From Ailanthus altissimus (lineage: Eukaryota; Streptophyta; Magnoliopsida; Sapindales; Simaroubaceae), in contig OX327703.1 of NCBI GenBank assembly GCA_946807835.1, positions 6,765,501 to 6,829,500 on the forward strand: a stretch of DNA of 64,000 bases, given 5' to 3'. The translations under genes were made by a program, and so were the position numbers. The notes under the pieces are model-generated. The model ran no database searches. It was not told where the DNA came from and saw only the letters and a program-made list of their open reading frames with translations. Positions 57,430 through 64,000 of this stretch are shown here, piece by piece; the first letter of the stretch is position 1; the number at the start of each line of letters is the position of its first letter.

Positions 57430-60226
57430 ACGTTTTATGTTATTTTATACCCTTAAAGCTTGTGCAATAATATTTTATTTAATTAATAAAGTTTATTCAT
57501 ATATATAGTTGAGCATGCATTGATGAGCTCATATTTATAAAGTATGTGATCTATGTATTAGGCATATAATGCTAATACAAAGTTTATAAATCACAAGTTC
57601 TTTATAAATTAAAATCATGTTCACAACCATTAATGAAAAAGGACATTTCGTTATGTAAAATTGTAGTTTTTCTGCTTCTTATAATGGATGATTTACCTTG
57701 ATTATCGAAGTAGAGACTTTGAGTAGAAAAACTAGTATATGTGTTACATTGAATGGGACTACTGTAAATTTTGATCTAGTTAACTAAATGTCGTAGATCT
57801 CAATTCACAAAATCTTTGATAAGCTTGATGGATCAGAATCCTGAGCAAATAATGAACTTACATTCATGCGTTATATCTTTTTGAGTTATCACGGAATGAG
57901 ATCCATATAAATGGTCAAAACCTCGATATCTTGGAAATATAATTTCATGGGTAGTAGGAAGATATATTTGCAAGATGAAATTTAATAAATATGTTCACCT
58001 AATCTGTTTGTAGTACTCGATCATTTGAATTTTTTACTATAGTTTTTTTTATAATAAATGATTTATTGAATAATAATATTTATTTGTAAATTTTTTTACA
58101 AATATAGATATATTAAAAGTGATCATTAGAGCATCCAGTGACTTAAGGGTAAATAAATAATTAAAGAAACAAAACATTTTTTCATAGCCTACCTTTAATT
58201 GTGGACATCAATTAGAGGGTCGATTAAGTGATTATTATTGGTTTAAAGGCAAAGCCTAATTTAATTAAATAGAGTTTTAATTAAATGGGCTATTACTTGA
58301 TAACATGAGTTACTAGAGTACAGCCCTTAACTTTTAGTGAAATAGTCTGGGGTGTGATGCCATATTTTTATATTTTAAAATCAAGTGCAAGTATATGCTA
58401 TCATAACAAGTAATAAAAGGGACTTATAAAGTCGGATGTCGAACCCATAGGGATAAATTGTATTTTTCATCAAGTACTAAAATTATATCTTTCTTATAAT
58501 TATTCAAAAATCAAATCTTAATTTTGCATTAAATTTAAGTAAAATAAAAGTGTAAAAAATAAATGACACAACTCAAATAAAATAAGAAAATAGCAATATA
58601 GAGAAAGCCGAGGATTAATTACTATCCTTCAATATGTTTTTTAAAGATTAATCATTTTAATATTTATATCCCTAAATTCTTATTATTTGTTAAGACATTA
58701 ATGTATTCATAAGCCTCTCCTAAGGTCATGAAAGTATATCCTAATGTTTTGAATACCTATATTCCAATGGTACTTGTAAGCAATTAAAATTCATTAAGAA
58801 CAAGTATTATTGAACATATATACCAATTAAGTATATTCATATTCTAATTCGAAACTTGTATATGCAACATTGAATGTTACACTATAATCATACATTAAAT
58901 TATCAAGGTCTAAATACAATGATGCCTCTTCCGAGTTTATCAAAATATTACTAAATCAATCATAATATTGATCAGATATAATGAAGCATTAAAAACAAAT
59001 AATTTGAATAATAAAGAATTGAGTTCAAATAAACATTAAAAAAATTCAATAATTAAGCTCACATATTGAGTTCAAGTAATAATCCTAGAAAATAAATTTA
59101 ACTCATGGTAACAAGAACATTATGGTTGAAAAATAAAATAAACGTGATACAACTAAAAGCAAACTAATATAGACGTCAATTCGTAATTAGTTGATACACT
59201 AAAGACTCACAAATAATCTCTTAATTTCTTGAATTTTCCTTACTTCTCTCTCTAAAAATTGCTCTTCTTCAGTGTGCTATAGATCTAAGAGCCCTAAGGT
59301 GTGTGTTCTTTGAGGTCTAAAATGAGTGGCCTTTATATTAGAATTGATTGGAGTATTGGAGTTGTATTTTTTTATGTTTAAGAAAATTCACACTATTCAC
59401 CACTGGAGCGAAATACTGTATCATGACACTGTTTGTCGTGTATTATTTATTTGGTGCTGCAGTGAGATGTTTTAGGCGCTGAGGCAAAATACTCTTCACC
59501 GCTTTAATGTACTATAGCAAAATTATTGTTCACCAAATACTATAGCATTGTTACTGTAGTATTTTATGTTTTGCCTTATTTTTCTTGGATTTTCTTTCTT
59601 AATTATTCCATTGACTCCAAACCTACAAAATGATAATAAAAATATAAAAGTTTATTATTTTTATTAAAATAAATAATTAATCAAGTTAAAGAAGTTAAAA
59701 CAATAGATATAATTTACGTTTATCAAGGTTAACTTAGAAGAACTGATATATCATGAGTGATTAGGACTGAGCCGTTTTAGTTGGAGCTAGAAAGCCTATG
59801 GGTTTTGCAATCTCTCTACTAGCTCAAATCCTAATCAAACTCTAATTTTCTAATCCTAATATAATTTTAAATACCCAAGGTAGATTCTTATATATATGAG
59901 ACGTATGGAGTAGTAAACATAGACAACAACTATAACCAGAAAAATTCTTTTTACGTATTGTTTTGTGAAAAAAGAATTTGGTTATTACTCTTCTTTCAAA
60001 TTTGGGTATTAGTGATTTTAGAAATTAAAGAAAGATCCATATGCCTATAAGCGTTGATTTTAAATATTAAGAATAGTAGAGAAGATTGCTGTTAGTCAAT
60101 TCAAGATTAGCCATAACGAAGAATTGAGGTAATATTCTACTCTTATATATGTAATTATGAATAAGACAATTTGGCTTCAACTGTATTTATTTTGATAAAT
60201 AGAAAAACATTTAATTACTACCAACA
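57424..60226 (+). repeat. 3' LTR of the Copia element
   Basis: It follows the purine tract AAGTGGGGAT and matches the 5' LTR on both sides of two insertion differences. It keeps the empty site of solo LTR copy 2 (58058-58074) and an 80-bp segment (57823-57905) missing in the 5' LTR. Confidence 0.88.
58354..59726. mobile_element. 1373-bp insertion of unknown class in the 3' LTR
   Basis: Compared with the 5' LTR (ctggggttaac at 52543-52553), the 3' LTR has 1373 extra bases flanked by GGT on both sides (58351-58353 and 59727-59729). The insert starts GTGATGCCATATTT and ends TTTACGTTTATCAA. It contains gtcgaacccatagggat near its start and several tactgtagca/cactattcacc-like words at 59390-59570. 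No coding sequence and no clear terminal inverted repeats are seen. Confidence 0.7.
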
Positions 60227-60429
60227 CTTCACACGGGAGCAATTCTTTTAAAGGGTAACACTAAAGATAGAGTCTATAAATAGGCAACTTTTAAATTAGT
60301 ATCTTCTTCACTTCTTGCCTTTTCAAGTGTTAAGATCACTTCGTCTGAACATCATCATCAGTTAAGTCATTCAACTTTTCCCATTTTAAAGCATATTGTT
60401 TCTTCTTATCAATTAGCTTTGTTGTCTTT
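60227..60429 (+). repeat. Second copy of the Copia fragment seen at 41317-41515
   Basis: Both copies share cacacg(a/g)gagcaattc to tagctttgttgtctttt. This copy is cut on the left by the Copia 3' LTR and on the right by the LTR of the next element, so it is the older host sequence of both. Confidence 0.88.
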
Positions 60430-61080
60430 TGTTGAAGCAGAAGAAATCAAATAAGCAATAAACCCAAAATATATAATGCAATACAAGCAATTAAGAAATC
60501 TAGAGAGAGAAAGTAAAAGAACAACATACAGAAATTACGTGGTTTGGTAACTTTCATACGTCTACGTTGGATCAAAATTACACTATCTTATTATTGAATC
60601 ATAAGGCACTCATAAATTATGCCTTTTACAAGTAAGAACTTACTCTCTCTTGTAAACTAGGGTTTCACTTACTAAGAATCACAAAAAATGCTATAATCAC
60701 AAAGATGTATTTACAAGCCAATAGAGGGCATTTTATAGGGTTTAAGACGACCTAGGTTATCCCGAAACAAGTGAAAATTATTTTAGAAAGTTCTGGAACA
60801 ACTGAGAGATGAAAAAAATCAAACCAAAATGAGAAACTATTTTTTGCACTGGGCGCCGCGACGCTGGATGTCTCACGCCCAACGCTGCAATACTAGGCAC
60901 CTGGCGCTGTTGTACCTAGGTGCTATCAGCAACACCATGGTGCCCAACTATGGGCATTGATTTGTCCTTTTGTCCTCCTTTCCCATTCATCTTACTTTCC
61001 CGCGCATCCAACATACCTGGCTTATTCCCCAGATTATTTTACAATGCTTTTTAATCAACTTTCACAAAAATTCCCTCATT
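60430..61080 (-). repeat. 3' LTR of a further minus-strand Copia
   Basis: The plus strand starts TGTTGAAGCAG (LTR end on the minus strand). It contains attacgtggtttggtaa (60533-60549), the inverse of the usual Copia R/U5 text, and a GC-rich island (60846-60960, e.g. gggcgccgcgacgctgg). The right border is approximate. Confidence 0.6.
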
Positions 61081-61129
61081 GATTCAAAATCATTCACAAA
61101 AGTCTTTCGATCTTTCACATCCGCATCGT

Positions 61130-61870
61130 TGGTCACCTTAACAAAGTAGTGACTCAATTTACGTTTTGCATATGATGAACTTAATCGAGGGAAGTGGCTT
61201 AGTCAACATGTCAGTAGGATTTTCAGATGACACTATCTTTGTTAGACTAACTTCAGCACTTTGGACAATCTTTCAAATGTAATGAAACCGCACATCAATG
61301 TATTTAGACCTCTCGTGAAACACTCGATGCTTGCTTAGGTGTATGACACTCTGACTATCACAATACACACTGATGTTCACATCTTCAGTAGTCATTACCT
61401 CCGTGCATATGCCTTTCAACCACACGACCTCCTTAATAGATTCTCCAATAGCTATGTACTCCACCTCTGTGGTAAATAGTGCAACTACATGTTGTAGAAC
61501 TAATCTCAAACATACACTACACCCAAACACTGTGAATACGTAACCTGTCAACGATTTTTCTATCTAGATCACCTGCATAATCTGAGTCTACGTATTCTCT
61601 TAGCATTACACTATTGTCTTCATCCCTTTTATACATCAACCCATGATTTGACGTCCCCTTGAGATATTTATCACTCATTGTAAGCCAGTGATCTTTACTC
61701 GAATTTGTCATATATCTACTTACTATTTCGCTTGCACGGTACTTTACTCATCTACAGTTTCTCTTTTTCGAATATTGGTGATTATACCACTGACAATTTG
61801 AAATACACGGCCAAATGAGTAGAAATAGCCTTTGAATTGGACATACTAAACTTCTAAAAAATCTTGAGTA
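61130..61870 (-). pseudogene. RNase H end of the minus-strand Copia
   Basis: On the minus strand: FSMSNSKAISTHLAVYFKLS (about 61850), DKYLKGTSNHGLMYKRDEDN, REYVDSDYAGDLDRK, TEVEYIAIGESIKEVVWLKG, YCDSQSVIHLSKHRVFHERS and SENPTDMLTKPLPSIKFI. About 30 codons normally between the first two segments are deleted, and several stops and shifts occur. Confidence 0.85.
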
Positions 61871-61884
61871 TATTGTTTGGATTT

Positions 61885-62920
61885 GTGCTTACGTGTCATC
61901 CTATTATGTATAAATATATAATGATAATATTTATACAATTATCATTTCTAATAAAATCGTTAATATTATTTATTATTAAATGGTAAGATGCTTGTAACAT
62001 TTCAGACATTATATGATCTGAAGGAGTTTAGATCTGGTCTAAAGGAGTTTAGATCAGTGCTAAGAGTTAGCAAATACTAAGAGTTAGTGGTGTTAAGAGT
62101 TAGCGGGTTATGAAAGTTAGCAAAATTTAAGGAGTTAGAGCCTTGTCTAAAATGGGACAATGACCTGTGAATATATTAGTAATAACATAGCTGCAAAGAG
62201 TTGCAGATAGTACTATGAAATATCATTATGAAAGTATGTTTTCAAACATTATGTTCCTAATCTAATTTCATCGATGTAGGTCTATCGGTGGAACCCATTA
62301 ATATAGATTAATGTATGTCTATATCTAGATAGTTCAGATGGTTAGTCTTAGCAAACCATAAGCTTAATGGAAGCTCGTGTAGAGATGCAGGTGTTGGAGC
62401 TGGTGCTTACGTGCCATTCCAATATTGTATGAATATTAATTGTTAATATTTATACAATAAACATTTCGAATAAAAATTTCTAATATCGTATTTATATGGT
62501 ATAATGCTTGTAACATTACAGACATTGTTTGATCTGAAAGAGTTCAGATCTGGTCTAAAGGAGTTTAGACCAGAACTATTAGTTAACAAAGCTAAGAGTT
62601 ATAAATGTTAAGAGTTAGCACTGTTAAGAGTTATCAGTTTATAAGAGTCAGTAAGGTCTAAAGAGTTAGAACCTTGTCTATAATGGGACAAAGACCTAAC
62701 GGTACACTTGTAATGATATAGTTGCAAAGAGTTGCAATAGGTGCTAAGAAATATCATTATGTAAGTATGTCTCAAACATAATGTTCCTGATCTATAGTCA
62801 CCAATACGGGTCTATTGGTGTATTCATATTATATAGATTAGTGTATGTTTATATCTGACTGGTTCAGATGGTTGTTTTTAGCTGACCATGAGCTTAGAAC
62901 TTGTATAGGGATGCGAGTAT
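61885..62920. repeat. Two tandem copies of a 518-bp unit inside a Gypsy-like LTR
   Basis: Units start at 61885 and 62403 with gtgcttacgtg and run in parallel through gatctggtctaaaggagttt, aatgggacaa and gagttgca to gatgc(a/g)gg. Copies differ at many positions, so the duplication is old. Confidence 0.9.
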
Positions 62921-64000
62921 CCAATTAGGACTGGATAATGAATAGACTCATGAGGACCCCAATAGATATCCTATGAAGCCGTCAAAGAAAGGTCCTCTCG
63001 AGTTTAGTAGTATTCGTGGTCCTTTGACTTGAGCGCTACGGTGGTCTTGTGAGTGATCCATTATGCTTTGGTTTCACATATGTCAGAGACCTTTCATGGT
63101 CTGACCGTTATGTGTCGCTGGATATGGTTTGATGCTCATAGAGTTCGGTGTGCGTAGATACGGGATCCCTCAGCTTACGTAGGTAAGTTGTATATTCAAT
63201 GCTCCAAGATTGTATTTCATAAAGTCTTGTGGCCACAAGCATAAACCCCGAAAAAGAGTTTTCCACAAGGTTAAATAATATAGCAAAAGTGTTTGCGTAT
63301 ATTGTTTATCGAGATACGAATCTAGAGATAAGATTATGGATGAGCAAATAAGGATTTGACAGTGCTGATCTATATCCCCGTATATCCAAGGTATAAATGA
63401 TGGAAGGATTATACGTATACGTTATAACCTCAACTTGTATGGTCTAACATGTTGATTTGTAATATTCGTAATGTGTGCATGGGGCATCGATTACAGATTA
63501 ATGGAATAGTTCCATTTGACAAATCGGATGTAGAATTAGAGAGTCCCAATATGAAATGTACTCTTAGAGCACTTGGGCAATTTACCGTATTGAATGATTA
63601 AATACAGTATAATTCAGCAATTTACTAATGTTAAGTTAACTAAAGTATATGGTTAAATGGTGGAATCCACTTTAGGTTAACTTGGTAACCTAGTAAGGAT
63701 ATAAAAGTAATTTTACTTTATGATTATTTAATTGTTAAATAATTAAAATAAATATTTATTTATTTAATTGTTAAACGAATGATTTAACTTAACTATGGTT
63801 AAAGGTTAACCATATAGTTAAGTTAAGTTAACCTTACTTAATGGTTAAGTAAAGGTTAACCTAATCATGGTTAAGTTAGTTAACTATGATTAAAATATTT
63901 AAATATTTATTAACTTATGGGATAAGTTAAACTAACATAATTAAGGTTAAATGTTAACTAAGGTTAGGTTAAGTTAAATGAAATGCAAATGAAATTCAAA
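62921..64000 (+). mobile_element. LTR-like sequence running off the window, related to 24740-25300
   Basis: 63270-63740 parallels 24740-25300 (for example tatccaaggtataaatgatggaagg). No coding domain is seen. 63740-63990 consists of degenerate ggttaac/gttaagtt words. Confidence 0.6.
63760..63990. repeat. Degenerate GGTTAAC/GTTAAGTT-rich array
   Basis: More than a dozen ttaac/gttaa words, often paired as near-palindromes (ggttaacc, aagttaagttaacctt), lie within about 230 bp at the right end of the window. Confidence 0.7.

Larger units (their letters stand above)
49725..60226 (+). mobile_element. Copia element with two LTRs, both carrying nested insertions
   Basis: 5' LTR 49725-53044, primer site TGGTATCAGAGC (53047-53058), internal region to 57423, 3' LTR 57424-60226. 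Both LTRs start TGTTAGA and end ACTACCAACA. Without insertions they are about 1.34 and 1.43 kb. The internal region has a GC-rich leader (53465-53800), no recognisable gag, and degraded integrase, RT and RNase H. The sequence left of the 5' LTR is the 3' end of another member of the same family, so the arrangement is internal-LTR-internal-LTR. Confidence 0.85.

Overview
The window is nuclear DNA of a flowering plant, almost certainly a dicot. It has short coding exons separated by AT-rich GT-AG introns, plant-specific gene families (calcium-dependent protein kinase, ARIADNE RBR ligase, SPX/NLA), and many Copia, Gypsy, LINE and hAT remnants. The species cannot be named from the sequence.

Left part (1-20.5 kb) is the only gene space. 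The last three exons of a calcium-dependent protein kinase (CPK24-like, + strand, four EF-hands, 1-879) converge tail to tail with a complete 15-exon ARIADNE-type RBR E3 ubiquitin ligase gene (ARI7/ARI8-like, - strand, 20264 to 2036, 557 codons). The reading frame closes across all 14 introns. Its last intron (8.8 kb) holds two separate insertions: a decayed Copia element (2500-7434, target duplication CTTTT) and a hAT element (7748-10939, 8-bp target duplication) that carries a lone BED finger and what looks like a captured kinase exon.

Middle part (20.5-40.8 kb) is AT-rich intergenic DNA. It contains a Gypsy LTR remnant, a 3.9 kb solo LTR with a perfect 5-bp duplication, a stranded first exon of an NLA/BAH1-type SPX gene bordered by an 87-bp tandem repeat, a minus-strand Gypsy start (LTR, decayed primer site, gag start), two copies of a Copia-type LTR with GC-rich cores, and a LINE RNase H fragment.

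Right part (40.8-64 kb) is a nest of LTR elements. There is a Copia fragment (40.9-42.2 kb); a gag-less Copia on the - strand with a still open reverse transcriptase (42.4-46.6 kb); the 3' end of another minus-strand Copia (47.2-49.3 kb) abutting, at the same RNase H codon, the 3' end of a plus-strand Copia. That plus-strand family continues as LTR-internal-LTR (49.7-60.2 kb). Its left LTR contains a second solo LTR and its right LTR a 1.37 kb insertion of unknown type; each LTR preserves the empty site of the other's insertion. A further minus-strand Copia 3' end and a 518-bp tandem repeat inside a Gypsy-like LTR finish the window.

I found no operon, CRISPR array, rRNA or tRNA gene and no convincing new system. 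The most useful observations are the hexapeptide repeat tail of the kinase, conserved kinase-ligase linkage, the precisely datable nested insertions, the mirror-image RNase H junction, and the hAT element with captured exons.
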